A model generated the notes under the pieces. The model saw only the letters and a list, made by a program, of their open reading frames with translations. It had not been told where the DNA came from and did not search any database. Below, in pieces: positions 26,764 to 36,554 of a stretch of DNA of 64,000 bases. The stretch's first letter is position 1. Every line of letters begins with the position of its first letter. Made by a program: the position numbers and the translations under genes. Source of the DNA: Chromatiales bacterium (GTDB lineage Bacteria > Pseudomonadota > Gammaproteobacteria > Steroidobacterales > GCA-2729495); contig JAFIFS010000051.1 in NCBI GenBank assembly GCA_020831895.1, positions 1 through 64,000 of the forward strand, read 5' to 3'.

Positions 26764-27045
26764 TCAGGCGGCCTCGCTCTCGGCACCACCCTTGGCCGAC
26801 TGCGCCTTGCGATAATCACGCAGCAGCGCAGCGACGCGCTCGGACGGCCTGGCACCCTTGCCAAGCCAGTAATCGGCCCGCTCCAGATCGATGCGCAAGG
26901 TCTCGTCGGCGCCGCGCGCAACCGGGTTGAAGAACCCGAGACGCTCGGTGTAGCGGCCGTCCCGGCGATGCCGCTGGTCGCTCACGACGATGTGGTAGAA
27001 CGGCCTCTTCTTGGCGCCGCCGCGGGACAGACGAATCGTGACCAT
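26764..27045 (-). CDS. rpsP: 30S ribosomal protein S16
   Basis: S16 is a 30S assembly protein. The 93-residue product begins [20 protein letters not shown] and contains [13 protein letters not shown]. The ATG at 27045 was chosen over one 11 codons upstream because family members begin at MV-x-IRL. It heads the rpsP-rimM-trmD-rplS operon downstream of ffh, as in many gammaproteobacteria. Confidence 0.99.
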   Translation of the reverse strand: MVTIRLSRGGAKKRPFYHIVVSDQRHRRDGRYTERLGFFNPVARGADETLRIDLERADYWLGKGARPSERVAALLRDYRKAQSAKGGAESEAA

Positions 27046-27124
27046 TATCCGGAAAACCTCACTGGGCTGCGGGTGCAAACACGCAATTCTACTGGAATTC
27101 CGTCCAATGTGAACCTGTTGGCGG

Positions 27125-28474
27125 TCAGCGGCCCAGCCCGGGGAAGCCGCGCAGCATGCGCTTCATGCCGCCGCCCTTGCTCACCCGTTTCATCATTTTC
27201 TGCATGTCGCCGTACTGCTTGAGCAAACGGTTGACATCCTGGACCGGGAGCCCGGCCCCTGCCGCAATGCGGCGGCGCCGTGAACCATCGATGATGCGGG
27301 GCTGGCGCCGCTCGCGGGGCGTCATCGAGTTGATGATCGCAACCTGCCGGGTGATCAGCTTGCCGTCCATCTGCCCGGCCAGCTTGTCGGCCGAAACCCC
27401 GGGCAGGGGCAGCTTGTCCAGCACACCGGCCAGCCCGCCCATGCCCATGATCTGGCTGAGCTGGTCCCGCATGTCCTCGAGGTCGAAACCCTGGCCCTTG
27501 CTGACCTTCGCCGCCAGCTTCTGCGCCTTTTCCTGGTCGACCTTGCGCTGCACCTCCTCGACCAGGCCGACGACGTCGCCCATGCCGAGGATGCGCGAGG
27601 CCATGCGGTCGGCGTGAAAGGCTTCGAGCGCGGCGCTGCCTTCGCCGGTGCCGATAAACTTGATCGGGCACCCGGTCACTGCCTTGACCGAAAGCGCGAC
27701 ACCACCGCGGGCATCACCGTCAGCCTTGGTGAGCACGATGCCCGTCAGCGAGACCGTTTCGGTAAAGGCACGGGCCGCATTGAGCGCATCCTGTCCGGCC
27801 ATGCTGTCGACCACGAACAGGGTCTCGGCCGGCATGAGCCGCCCATGCAGCTGCTTCAGCTCTTCCAGCAGCGCCTCGTCGACACGGCTGCGCCCCGCAG
27901 TATCGACAATGACGACGTCAGCCTGCTGCCGGCGTGCCGAATCCAGGGCGGACTCGACGATCTCCAGCGGCGTCGACTCCGGTCCGGGCGGCGGCACGAA
28001 CGCGGTCTCATTCGCCGCGGCCAGGCGCTCAAGCTGCAGGATCGCGGCGGGCCGGCGCACGTCGGTGCTGGTCAACAGCACCTTGCGCCGCTCCCGTTCA
28101 CGCAGGTAGAGCGCAAGCTTGCCTGCAGTCGTGGTCTTGCCCGCGCCTTGCAGGCCTGCAAGAAGAATGATGACCGGCGGGGCCTGGCGCAGGTTCAGCG
28201 GCGCCGCGCCATCGGCCAGCGTGGACGTCAGCTCCTGGTGCAGTACCTTGACGAACACCTGACCGGGATTGAGACTGCGGCTCACCTCGGTACCCAGCGC
28301 CCGGACCCGCACACGCGCAACGAAATCCTTGACGACCGGCAGCGCGACGTCAGCCTCGATCAGTGCGCGCCGCACATCCCTGACGGCATCACGGATGTTG
28401 TCCTCGGTCAGACGGCCGCGACCACGCAGTCGCTCGGTGACCGCCCGCAGTCGATCTGACAGATTCTCGAACAT
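27125..28474 (-). CDS. ffh: Signal recognition particle protein Ffh
   Basis: Ffh is the SRP GTPase that, with 4.5S RNA, targets nascent inner-membrane proteins to FtsY. The 449-residue protein has the N domain, then the G domain with [28 protein letters not shown] and [10 protein letters not shown]. The methionine-rich M domain has [17 protein letters not shown] at its end. The start is set at [12 protein letters not shown]; an ATG four codons earlier is possible. Confidence 0.98.
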   Translation of the reverse strand: MFENLSDRLRAVTERLRGRGRLTEDNIRDAVRDVRRALIEADVALPVVKDFVARVRVRALGTEVSRSLNPGQVFVKVLHQELTSTLADGAAPLNLRQAPPVIILLAGLQGAGKTTTAGKLALYLRERERRKVLLTSTDVRRPAAILQLERLAAANETAFVPPPGPESTPLEIVESALDSARRQQADVVIVDTAGRSRVDEALLEELKQLHGRLMPAETLFVVDSMAGQDALNAARAFTETVSLTGIVLTKADGDARGGVALSVKAVTGCPIKFIGTGEGSAALEAFHADRMASRILGMGDVVGLVEEVQRKVDQEKAQKLAAKVSKGQGFDLEDMRDQLSQIMGMGGLAGVLDKLPLPGVSADKLAGQMDGKLITRQVAIINSMTPRERRQPRIIDGSRRRRIAAGAGLPVQDVNRLLKQYGDMQKMMKRVSKGGGMKRMLRGFPGLGR

Positions 28475-28608
28475 CGTCCCCACCATCCAGGCTGACCCAG
28501 GCGGGCCGCATTCTATAACAGTCGGGCACAGCCCTCCCTGCCGCTTGACAGCGACGAGGCCGGCTCGTCAACATGACCCTTGTATCTACTGCCGGGAGGC
28601 GCACCCCG

Positions 28609-29895
28609 TTGAGCGAAGACGTACCGCTAGGCCTCCTCGGGGGGCTGGTCGTCCTGCTGCTGTTCATCTCGGCCTTTTTCTCCGGCACCGAGACCGCGCT
28701 GATGACGATCAACCGGTACAGGTTGCGTCACAAGGCAGGCCAGGGCCATCGCGGCGCGCGTCTCACCCACCGGCTGCTGCAGCGCCCGGAGCTGCTGATC
28801 TCCCTGATCCTGTTCGGCAACAACCTCGTCAACATCATGGCCGCCTCCCTGGTGACCGTGATCGCCCTGCGCCTGGGTGGGCCGGGCGCGATCGCGATCG
28901 GCAGCCTCGCGCTCACCGTGATCCTGCTGCTCTTCGCGGAGATCACGCCAAAGACACTGGCCGCGCTGCACCCGGAGCGACTCGCGTTTCCCGCCGCCTA
29001 TGTCTATTACCCGCTGCTCAAGCTCAGTAAACCCCTGATCTGGCTGCTGAGCCTGATTGCCACCGGCATCCTGCGCCTGTTCGGCGTGCGGGCCCGACCG
29101 GACGACGAGTCACAGCTGACGATCGACGAACTGCGCACGCTGGTGAACGAGGCCGGCGCCCTGCTCCCGCGCAGGCGCCAGCGGATGCTGCTGGGCATAC
29201 TCGAGCTGGAAGACATCATGGTCGATGACGTGATGATCCCGCACACCGAGGTCACAGGCATCGACCTCGACCAGCCGTGGCCGGCCGTGATGTCAGCGAT
29301 ACGCAGCAGCCCGCACAGCCGCCTGCCGCTCTGGCGCGGCAGTATCGATCAGGTGGTCGGGGTGCTGCGTCTGACGCGACTGGTCCAGGACACCGCGCTG
29401 GACATGCTGGACCACGCCGGCCTGCAGGCGCTGGCCGATGAACCTTACTTCGTGCCCGAGGGCACCTCGCTGCAGAAGCAGCTGATGCAGTTCAGACGGG
29501 CGCGCCAGCGCACGGCCTTCGTCGTCGACGAGTACGGAGACATCCAGGGCATCGTCACGCTGGAGGACATCCTCGAGGAGATCCTGGGCGAGTTCAGTAG
29601 CCAGGCCGAGGCCCCCTTCCCGGACGTACAGCCCGAGCTGGACCGCAACAGCTGGCTGGTCAATGCGGGAGCCAATATCCGTGCGCTGAACCGGATGATG
29701 GGCTGGCGTCTGCCGACTGACGGCCCGCGCACGCTCAACGGACTCGTGATCGAGCGGATGGAACGCATACCCGGCCGGGGCGCGGTGCTGGAAATCCACG
29801 GCTACCGGATCGAGATCGTCAGCTCCGGTGGCAGCACGGTCAAGAAGGTCAGGATCAGCAGCACCGGTTCAGGGGATGCTGTCCCGGCAGACTGA
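28609..29895 (+). CDS. CNNM/CorB-type membrane protein with CBS pair (HlyC/CorC family)
   Basis: This 428-residue protein has an N-terminal DUF21 transmembrane domain (about 1-165, SAFFSGTETALMTINRYRLR and LFAEITPKTLAALHPERLAF). A CBS pair (about 190-310, VDDVMIPHTEVTGID and VVDEYGDIQGIVTLEDILEE) and a C-terminal CorC_HlyC domain follow. Relatives are linked to Mg2+/Co2+ efflux or tolerance. The TTG at 28609 is preferred over the ATG at 28573: GGGAGG lies nine bases upstream, and EDVPLGLL is the usual family start. It diverges from ffh. Confidence 0.92.
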   Translation: MSEDVPLGLLGGLVVLLLFISAFFSGTETALMTINRYRLRHKAGQGHRGARLTHRLLQRPELLISLILFGNNLVNIMAASLVTVIALRLGGPGAIAIGSLALTVILLLFAEITPKTLAALHPERLAFPAAYVYYPLLKLSKPLIWLLSLIATGILRLFGVRARPDDESQLTIDELRTLVNEAGALLPRRRQRMLLGILELEDIMVDDVMIPHTEVTGIDLDQPWPAVMSAIRSSPHSRLPLWRGSIDQVVGVLRLTRLVQDTALDMLDHAGLQALADEPYFVPEGTSLQKQLMQFRRARQRTAFVVDEYGDIQGIVTLEDILEEILGEFSSQAEAPFPDVQPELDRNSWLVNAGANIRALNRMMGWRLPTDGPRTLNGLVIERMERIPGRGAVLEIHGYRIEIVSSGGSTVKKVRISSTGSGDAVPAD

Positions 29896-29919
29896 GTGCC
29901 CGGTAATCTCCAGCGTGCC

Positions 29920-31281
29920 TCAGGACGGCAGCGACTCCAGACTGGCCAGCGCCTCGGCCAGCGTAGCGACCCCGCTGACCGCCAGGCCGGCGACCGGCTG
30001 ACGGGGCAGGTTGCGACGCGGGACGATGGCATGCGTAAAGCCCACGCGAGCCGCCTCACGCAGGCGCTCCTCACCGAAAGGTACCGGGCGGATCTCGCCG
30101 GCGAGCCCGACCTCGCCGAAAATCACGGCCGTCGGAGGCATACTGCGGTTGCGCAGGCTGGAAACCACGGCGACGAGTACAGCGAGGTCGGCGGCCGTCT
30201 CGCTGATGCGCACGCCGCCCACGACGTTGATGAACACATCATTGCCATGCGTGGCGACCCCGGCGTGGCGGTTCAGTGCAGCGAGCAGCACGCTGAGCCG
30301 CCCCTGGTCCACGCCGACGGTGACGCGGCGCAGGGGTGAACCGGCACTGTCATCGGTCAGTGCCTGCACCTCAACGAGCAGCGGCCGGCTGCCCTGGTGG
30401 GTCGCGGTGACGACACTGCCGGGAACGCACGCGTCGCGCGCCCCGGTAAACATGGCCGAGGGGTTGCGGACCTCGCGGACCCCGGCTTCCGTCATCACGA
30501 AGATGCCGATCTCGTTCGCGGCCCCAAACCGGTTCTTGACGGCACGCAGGATCCGGTAGCGACTGCCCGCCTCGTGCTCGAAGTACAGCACCGCATCGAC
30601 CATATGTTCCAGCAGCCTGGGACCCGCGATCTGTCCTTCCTTGGTCACGTGACCGACGAGGATCACCGCGGGCCCCTGCTCCTTGGCCAGCTTGACCAGC
30701 AGACCCGCGCAGCTGCGCAGCTGGTTGGGGGAACCGGGCACCGAGGGCAGCTGGTCGCTGGCCATCGTCTGGATGGAGTCGATGACCAGGCACTCGGGCC
30801 TGCAGCGCAGGGCCTCCTCGATCACCGTCTCCACGCTGGTCGTGGCCAGCGCCAGCACGCGCTCCTGGTCGAGACCGAGCCGCCGGGCGCGGAGGCTGAT
30901 CTGCTGCAGAGATTCCTCGCCGCTGGCATAAAGGACCGGGCCGCTGCTGCCAAGCCTGGCGGCAGCCTGGATCAGGAGCGTGGACTTGCCTATGCCGGGG
31001 TCGCCGCCAATCAGCACGACCGAGCCCGGCACCAGCCCGCCACCCAGCGCATGATCGAGCTCGGCCAGCCCGGTCGCGATCCTGCCCACCTGCTCCTCGC
31101 CCACGTCCGCCAGCCGGCGCGGACCCGTCGTTCGTGTAGATGAGCGTGCTTTCGAGGACGGGGTCACGCTGCGCACGGGCTCCAGGGTGTTCCAGGCGCC
31201 GCAGGAGGGACACTGACCCTGCCATTTGGCCGTCGTGGCGCCGCAGTCGGCGCAGCCGAAGTTCTCGCGTGGCCTGCCCAT
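29920..31281 (-). CDS. radA: DNA repair protein RadA
   Basis: RadA is a RecA-like ATPase that promotes branch migration of recombination intermediates. The 453-residue protein has a zinc finger (FGCADCGATTAKWQGQCPSC), Walker A GDPGIGKSTLL, the RadA-specific motif KNRFG, and a Lon-like C-terminal domain (DVFINVVGGVRISETAADLA). The start at MGRPRENFGC places the zinc finger at the N-terminus as usual. It diverges from the kinase gene. Confidence 0.98.
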   Translation of the reverse strand: MGRPRENFGCADCGATTAKWQGQCPSCGAWNTLEPVRSVTPSSKARSSTRTTGPRRLADVGEEQVGRIATGLAELDHALGGGLVPGSVVLIGGDPGIGKSTLLIQAAARLGSSGPVLYASGEESLQQISLRARRLGLDQERVLALATTSVETVIEEALRCRPECLVIDSIQTMASDQLPSVPGSPNQLRSCAGLLVKLAKEQGPAVILVGHVTKEGQIAGPRLLEHMVDAVLYFEHEAGSRYRILRAVKNRFGAANEIGIFVMTEAGVREVRNPSAMFTGARDACVPGSVVTATHQGSRPLLVEVQALTDDSAGSPLRRVTVGVDQGRLSVLLAALNRHAGVATHGNDVFINVVGGVRISETAADLAVLVAVVSSLRNRSMPPTAVIFGEVGLAGEIRPVPFGEERLREAARVGFTHAIVPRRNLPRQPVAGLAVSGVATLAEALASLESLPS

Positions 31282-31405
31282 CTGCGGCAGTCTGCAGTTG
31301 AATGGTGCACATTGCCAGTTCTGCCCTGCGGTGAGAGGCAGCACCGCAACGAAAGTTCCACCCAGTTCTCAACTGCCAGCGGGGGCTTGCCGATAACATC
31401 TGCAC

Positions 31406-33865
31406 ATGAATGCGGCAGAACGGACCCGGGCAGGTACCGGCAGCGGCGCGGGGCTGCTGGTGCTGCTGGCGACGCTGGCCGTTGCCGGCTGGTGGCTGGC
31501 CGAACCCCTGGGTCGGGTTGAGTCACGCTTCTACGACGCCCTGCAGAAGCTGCAGGCGGGACCAGGTTCCGCCAGTGTCGCCTTGCTGGAGCTGGAATCG
31601 GACTGGTGGACGCATCCCCGGATCGGCGAGCTCGCTGCCGAGCTTGCCCGTCTGGAGCCCAGCGTGGTCCTGCCCGCTTCGCCGGTACCGGCCGCCACCC
31701 AGTTGCCTGATCTCGAGCGCCTGGCTGCGCTGGTCGAACTCGAGCAACGCAGCCGGACGCCGGGCAGCCCCATGGCACAGGATGCCGTGGCGGCACAGCT
31801 GGACCGCATCCACGCCACGCTGCAGGCGCAGGACCAGGCACTGGAGCAGCTCGCCGGGGCCAGCCGGACCGTGCTGCTGGTACGGCAGGGAGGAAGCCAG
31901 CCCGTAGTACGTGATCACGCCTGCCAGCAGCGCCTGGTCGGACCGGCAGGCACCAGCGAGGTGCCGATCGGGGGATTGCCCAGGGCAGCACTGTGCAGCC
32001 ATGCCTGGACGCTGGGCCTCGACCAGTCCCAGCCAGAGGTCGACGGCGTGGTCCGGCGCAGCCCGCTGCTGCTGCCCGCCGGGGGCGAAGACATCGTGAC
32101 CGGCGCGCTGGCGGCAGCGGTGGCAATGCTCGCACAGTCAACCGACGACCGGCAGAGCGGATTGCGCGCACTGCTGGACAGGCTGCCCCGACAGGATGCA
32201 GGGGTGACCATCCTGAACCGCTTCTACTCAGCCAGGGGCGGTGACCCGGCCTTCCGGAAATTATCGGAAGCGGAGCTGCTCGCCGGTACCGCGCCCAGCC
32301 TGGCCGGCCAGCTGGTCATCATCCACCGCCCGGCAGGCCGAGACAGTCTCGCGACGCCGGTCGAGTCCGCAATGGCGCCCGGGACTCTGCTTGCCACCAC
32401 TGTCTCCAACCTGCTCGAGCAGGACTACCTGCTGCGGCCCGAATGGCTGCGCTGGATGGAGCTCGGGCTGCTGCTCCTGCTTGCGGTCTGGGCTGCCGGG
32501 TTCGCCCGTCGGCTGACGACCCTCGCGCTGGCCCTGTCCGCAGTGACGCTGTCCGCGCTGCTGCTCGGACTGGGGGGCTGGCTCACACTCTCCGGCCAGG
32601 TCTGGGTGCAGCTGGTCACGCCCGCCCTGTTCGTTCCGCTGGCGCTGGGCCTCGCCGCGGTCTCGAGCCGGCTCGCGCAGCGTGGCGAACCGGCACCGGC
32701 CACGGACATCCCGGCGGGTCTGGCCACGACCGATGAACAGTCGCCAGAGGCGCTCGACCTCGCCTTCTCCGTGTTGCGCCAGCAGCCACCCAGCGCGGCC
32801 ACCAAGCAGCGGCTGTACAACATTGCGATGGATCACGGGCGCCGGCGGGATTTCGCGCGCGCCGAGCGCGTGCTCACGCACCTGGCCAGCATTGATCCTG
32901 GATACCGCGATGTGATCTACAAGCTCAGCAAGCTTTCGGGCGCCCGGGACGAGCCTGGACCACCAGCGCCGCCCGCGCAGCCAACCGCAGTGCGCAAGCC
33001 GCTCTCCGGCAGCGAGCAGCTGGGTCGTTACCAGCTCGAGGGAATCATCGGTCGCGGCGCGATGGCCACCGTCTACCTCGGCCGCGACCCGATGATCAAC
33101 CGCCGGGTCGCGATCAAGACCATCCCGCTGGCCGAGGAGTTCTCCGACAGCGACCTCGCAAACGCCCGGGCACAGTTCATGCGCGAAGCCGAATCCGCGG
33201 GCCGGCTGAACCACCCGAACATCATCGCGATCTATGACGCGGGCGAAGATGGCAACACAGCCTACCTCGCGATGGAGTACTTCGAAGGCAAGCCGCTCAG
33301 CCATCACGCGCAGGCCGACCGCCTGCTGCCGCCCGAGGTCGTGCTGGAGCTGGTCGCCCGGGCAGCCGAGGCGCTGCACTACGCCCATACCCAGCGCGTC
33401 GTCCACCGTGACATCAAGCCGGCCAACCTGCTTTACCACCTGGCAACGGACACGCTGAAGCTGACCGACTTCGGCATTGCCAGACTGACCGACAGCAGCC
33501 GAACCCGCAGCGGCATCATCCTCGGGACACCCTCTTACATGTCGCCGGAACAGCTGTCGGCCGCCGCCGTGACGGGCCAGTCCGACCTCTACTCGCTCGG
33601 CGTGACCATGTATCACCTGCTGACCGGCGCACCGCCATTCCAGGCCGACTCCATACCGCGGCTGATGGAGAAGATCGTCCACCAGCGCCACCGTCCGGTG
33701 CGCGAGCAGCGTGATGACCTGCCCGCTGGCGTGGATGCCATCCTGGACGAGGCGCTGGCCAAGGAGCCCGCCGACAGGTTCCCGCACGGCCGTGCCATGG
33801 CGCTGGCGCTGCGTGACTGCGCCAGCCGCATGACGCTGTCGACCGGCCAGGGGGCTGGACAATGA
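31406..33865 (+). CDS. CHASE2-domain transmembrane Ser/Thr protein kinase
   Basis: This 819-residue protein has an N-terminal membrane helix (about 17-34) and a long extracytoplasmic CHASE2-like region (about 35-345, ESRFYDALQKLQ at its start). A cluster of hydrophobic helices follows (about 350-415). A linker leads to a Hanks-type kinase domain (about 540-800) with GRGAMATVYLGRD, catalytic lysine in VAIKTIPL, HRDIKPANLL, DFGIARL and GTPSYMSPEQL. All key kinase residues are present. CHASE2 domains are thought to sense unknown external signals. The gene overlaps the PP2C phosphatase gene by ATGA, and an FHA gene follows, forming a phosphorylation, dephosphorylation and readout set. Confidence 0.93.
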   Translation: MNAAERTRAGTGSGAGLLVLLATLAVAGWWLAEPLGRVESRFYDALQKLQAGPGSASVALLELESDWWTHPRIGELAAELARLEPSVVLPASPVPAATQLPDLERLAALVELEQRSRTPGSPMAQDAVAAQLDRIHATLQAQDQALEQLAGASRTVLLVRQGGSQPVVRDHACQQRLVGPAGTSEVPIGGLPRAALCSHAWTLGLDQSQPEVDGVVRRSPLLLPAGGEDIVTGALAAAVAMLAQSTDDRQSGLRALLDRLPRQDAGVTILNRFYSARGGDPAFRKLSEAELLAGTAPSLAGQLVIIHRPAGRDSLATPVESAMAPGTLLATTVSNLLEQDYLLRPEWLRWMELGLLLLLAVWAAGFARRLTTLALALSAVTLSALLLGLGGWLTLSGQVWVQLVTPALFVPLALGLAAVSSRLAQRGEPAPATDIPAGLATTDEQSPEALDLAFSVLRQQPPSAATKQRLYNIAMDHGRRRDFARAERVLTHLASIDPGYRDVIYKLSKLSGARDEPGPPAPPAQPTAVRKPLSGSEQLGRYQLEGIIGRGAMATVYLGRDPMINRRVAIKTIPLAEEFSDSDLANARAQFMREAESAGRLNHPNIIAIYDAGEDGNTAYLAMEYFEGKPLSHHAQADRLLPPEVVLELVARAAEALHYAHTQRVVHRDIKPANLLYHLATDTLKLTDFGIARLTDSSRTRSGIILGTPSYMSPEQLSAAAVTGQSDLYSLGVTMYHLLTGAPPFQADSIPRLMEKIVHQRHRPVREQRDDLPAGVDAILDEALAKEPADRFPHGRAMALALRDCASRMTLSTGQGAGQ

Positions 33866-34686
33866 AGCTGGGCAGCAAGCTCCGCTGCGTGCAGCTCAGC
33901 GATACGGGCAAGGTGCGCGAACACAACGAGGATGCCGTAAGCCATGATCCCGAGATCGGCCTGCTGGTGCTCGCGGACGGGATGGGCGGCTACAACGCCG
34001 GCGAGGTGGCCAGCGGCATCGCGGTGAAGACGATCATGGAGCTCGTCGGCGATGCCTGCAGGCGTGGCCCACGCAGCCAGCCGGACCCGGAAACCGGCCT
34101 GATGCACCAGTCCATCGCGCTGCGCGACGCCGTCAGCCGCGCCAACAAGATCATTCACCAGGCGGCCCGCACCAGCCCGCAGTGCGAGGGCATGGGCACC
34201 ACCCTGGTGGCCTGCCTGTTCTGGGACGACCGCGCCTCGGTGGCACATGTCGGGGACTCGCGCCTGTACCGCCAGCGGCAGGGCCAGCTTGAGCAGCTGA
34301 CGTCAGATCACTCGCTGCTGCAGGAGCTGGTCGACCGTGGCTTCTACTCGATCGAGGAAGCCCAGCGCTCGACGAACCGGAATTATGTCACCCGGGCGCT
34401 GGGCGTCGAGCCCTGGGTCGAGGTCACGGTCCAGGAGTTCGACGCGCAGCCGGGCGATACCTGGCTGCTGTGCTCGGACGGCCTGTCGGACATGGTCGAG
34501 GACGAGGATATCCACCTGACAATCAGCACGTTCGGAGGCAACCTTCAGCGGGCGGGCGAGCAGCTGATCCAGCTGGCCAACGAACACGGTGGCAAGGACA
34601 ACATTTCGGTCATCATGGCCGGGGTGGTGGAGGCTTTTCCGGAAAGCTCGGGTATATTTGACAGAATCCGCAGGCTGTTCGGCTGA
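33862..34686 (+). CDS. PP2C-family Ser/Thr protein phosphatase
   Basis: This 274-residue PPM/PP2C phosphatase has the metal-binding motifs in order: GKVREHNEDA, LADGMGGYNAGEVAS, GMGTTLVACLFW, HVGDSRLYR, CSDGLSDMVED and GGKDNISVI. It should reverse phosphorylation by the kinase encoded immediately upstream, with which it overlaps by four bases. It is soluble and cytoplasmic with no signal peptide. Confidence 0.95.
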   Translation: MKLGSKLRCVQLSDTGKVREHNEDAVSHDPEIGLLVLADGMGGYNAGEVASGIAVKTIMELVGDACRRGPRSQPDPETGLMHQSIALRDAVSRANKIIHQAARTSPQCEGMGTTLVACLFWDDRASVAHVGDSRLYRQRQGQLEQLTSDHSLLQELVDRGFYSIEEAQRSTNRNYVTRALGVEPWVEVTVQEFDAQPGDTWLLCSDGLSDMVEDEDIHLTISTFGGNLQRAGEQLIQLANEHGGKDNISVIMAGVVEAFPESSGIFDRIRRLFG

Positions 34687-34694
34687 TCCAACCC

Positions 34695-35396
34695 ATGGCG
34701 CGCCTCCTCCTGAGTCTCGACGACCAGACCCTGGCCGAGTACAACATGACCCGTGAGCGTTACACGATCGGCCGACTGGCCGACAACGACATACGGATCG
34801 ACAGCCCGACGATCAGCGGTCACCACGCGCTGATCATCAACATCCTGAATGACTCCTTCCTGGAGGACCTCAGCAGCACCAACGGGACGTACGTCAACGG
34901 GCAGCTGATCCGCAAGCATGCCCTGCAGCACGGCGACGTGATCACGGTAGGCCGTCACGAGCTGCGTTTCGTGGACAGCGCGCTCGAGGAACCGCAGGAC
35001 TCTTTCGCCGCGACGATGGTACTCAACCAGTCGGACCGGGTGGCGGGACCGGAGTCCGCGGCGCCAGCCGCAGCACAGGGCCGTACGTCCGCCTCCGTGC
35101 AGCCACTCCGGACCAAGCCCTCTCCTGCCGCGCCCGCCCGCATACAGGTGCTGAGTGGCGGCCACGCGGGTCAGGAGCTCGACCTGACCAAGGCGCTCAC
35201 CACGCTGGGCCGGCCTGGCAGCCAGGTCATTGCCGTCAGCCGCCGCCAGGACGGTTACCATCTGGTGCAGCTTGAGAATACCCTTGAGTATCCGGTGACG
35301 ATCAACGGTGAACCCGTCGGGATGGCTGCCATCCGTCTCAGGCAGAATGACGTCATCGAGCTGCTGGGTGTAAAGCTGGGGTTCTTCTCAGCCTGA
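34695..35396 (+). CDS. FHA-domain protein
   Basis: This 233-residue protein has an N-terminal FHA domain (about 10-95) with YTIGRLADNDIRID, the phosphothreonine-binding SGHH, and LSSTNGTYVNG. An Ala/Pro/Ser linker leads to a second, degenerate FHA-like domain (about 150-232, LTTLGRPGSQVIAVSRRQDG and TINGEPVG) lacking the SxxH and full STNGT motifs. The protein most likely docks to phosphothreonine made by the upstream kinase. It lies eight bases after the phosphatase gene, and its 3' end overlaps the 3' end of alr. Confidence 0.92.
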   Translation: MARLLLSLDDQTLAEYNMTRERYTIGRLADNDIRIDSPTISGHHALIINILNDSFLEDLSSTNGTYVNGQLIRKHALQHGDVITVGRHELRFVDSALEEPQDSFAATMVLNQSDRVAGPESAAPAAAQGRTSASVQPLRTKPSPAAPARIQVLSGGHAGQELDLTKALTTLGRPGSQVIAVSRRQDGYHLVQLENTLEYPVTINGEPVGMAAIRLRQNDVIELLGVKLGFFSA

Positions 35397-36554
35397 GCGC
35401 AGCGCCGCCTGCGGCTGCCGGCCGGCAGCAGGCTTGCGGGCCAGCTCGTCGTCGAGCCTCAGCGCGACGCGCCGGTTGAGCCCTGCCAGCAGCGTATAGG
35501 GTATGGTCCCTGCCGCCTGGGCGATCTGCTCGACCGGTGGCGCAGGCTCGGGGCCCCAGAGCACCACCGGTGCGCCGGGCTGCTGCGGCGGCAGCCCGGT
35601 CAGGTCCAGCGTCACCATGTCCATCGACACGCGCCCGACCAGCTGCGCCAGATGCCCGCCGACCAGCACAGGCGTCCCCGAGGGCAGCTGCCAGGGATAG
35701 CCATCCGCGTACCCGGCCGCCGCGATACCGATCAGGCTGTCGCGCGGCGCCGTCCAGTGACCGCCATAGCCGATGCGCGCGCCGCGCGCGACGCTGCGCA
35801 CGGCCAGCAGCCGCGTCTCGAAGGACAGCGCAGCGCGCAGCCCCAGATCCGCGCCGGTGCCGCCGGCGAGGGGGGACACGCCGTACAGCATCAGGCCAGG
35901 CCGCACCCAGTTGCAGCCTCCGCCCGGCCAGTCGGTGCGGACTGTTTCGGGCCAGCCGAGAATGCCGGCCGAATTGGCGATGCTGATATCACCAACCCAG
36001 CTGCCCAGCAATCGCTCGAAGCAGGCCAGCTGCTCGCCGGTCGCCGGATCGTCGGGGTTGTCGGCGCTGGCCAGGTGACTCATCGCCACCAGCGGCGGAC
36101 GCAGGCCGGGAAGGCGCGCGAGGCGCTCGCGAACAGCCGGCAGCGCATCGGGCGCGAGACCCAGCCTGCCCATGCCGGTGTCGATCTTGACCCAGACCGA
36201 CAGTGGCGATACGGGCGGGTGCGCCTCCAGCAGGGCGACCTGGTTCTCCGTATGGACGACCAGGTCGACGCCCATCTGCACGGCCGTAGCCAGATCCTCG
36301 GCGTCGGCAAAGCCTCCCAGCACGACCAGCCGCTTGCTGATTCCGGCCTGGCGCAGCTGGACGGCTTCCTCAACCCGGGCGACGGCAAATGCATCCGCAT
36401 CGTCGAGGATACCGGCAGCCTGGAGCAGGCCATGACCGTAAGCATTGGCCTTGATGACTGCCAGCACCCGGCAGCCTGGCGAGCGCCGACGGACTTCGGC
36501 CAGGTTATGACGCAGGGCTCCCGGACGGATGACCGCGCTTGCGGCCACGGTCAT
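35388..36554 (-). CDS. alr: Alanine racemase
   Basis: Alr makes D-alanine for peptidoglycan using PLP. The protein has the PLP lysine (Lys35) in LAVIKANAYGHG, the catalytic tyrosine region ARIGYGGHW, and GRVSMDMVTLDLT. The start MTVAASAVIRPGAL overlaps the dnaB stop as ATGA; the longer frame through dnaB is spurious. At 388 residues it is slightly longer than typical because of a Pro/Arg/Gln-rich C-terminal tail (RKPAAGRQPQAALRSG). It is convergent with the FHA gene. Confidence 0.97.
   Translation of the reverse strand: MTVAASAVIRPGALRHNLAEVRRRSPGCRVLAVIKANAYGHGLLQAAGILDDADAFAVARVEEAVQLRQAGISKRLVVLGGFADAEDLATAVQMGVDLVVHTENQVALLEAHPPVSPLSVWVKIDTGMGRLGLAPDALPAVRERLARLPGLRPPLVAMSHLASADNPDDPATGEQLACFERLLGSWVGDISIANSAGILGWPETVRTDWPGGGCNWVRPGLMLYGVSPLAGGTGADLGLRAALSFETRLLAVRSVARGARIGYGGHWTAPRDSLIGIAAAGYADGYPWQLPSGTPVLVGGHLAQLVGRVSMDMVTLDLTGLPPQQPGAPVVLWGPEPAPPVEQIAQAAGTIPYTLLAGLNRRVALRLDDELARKPAAGRQPQAALRSG

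Noticed and set aside
27086..27114. Promoter for rpsP with TAGAAT as -10
   Set aside because: The -10 is plausible but the sequence 17 bases upstream has almost no match to a -35 box.
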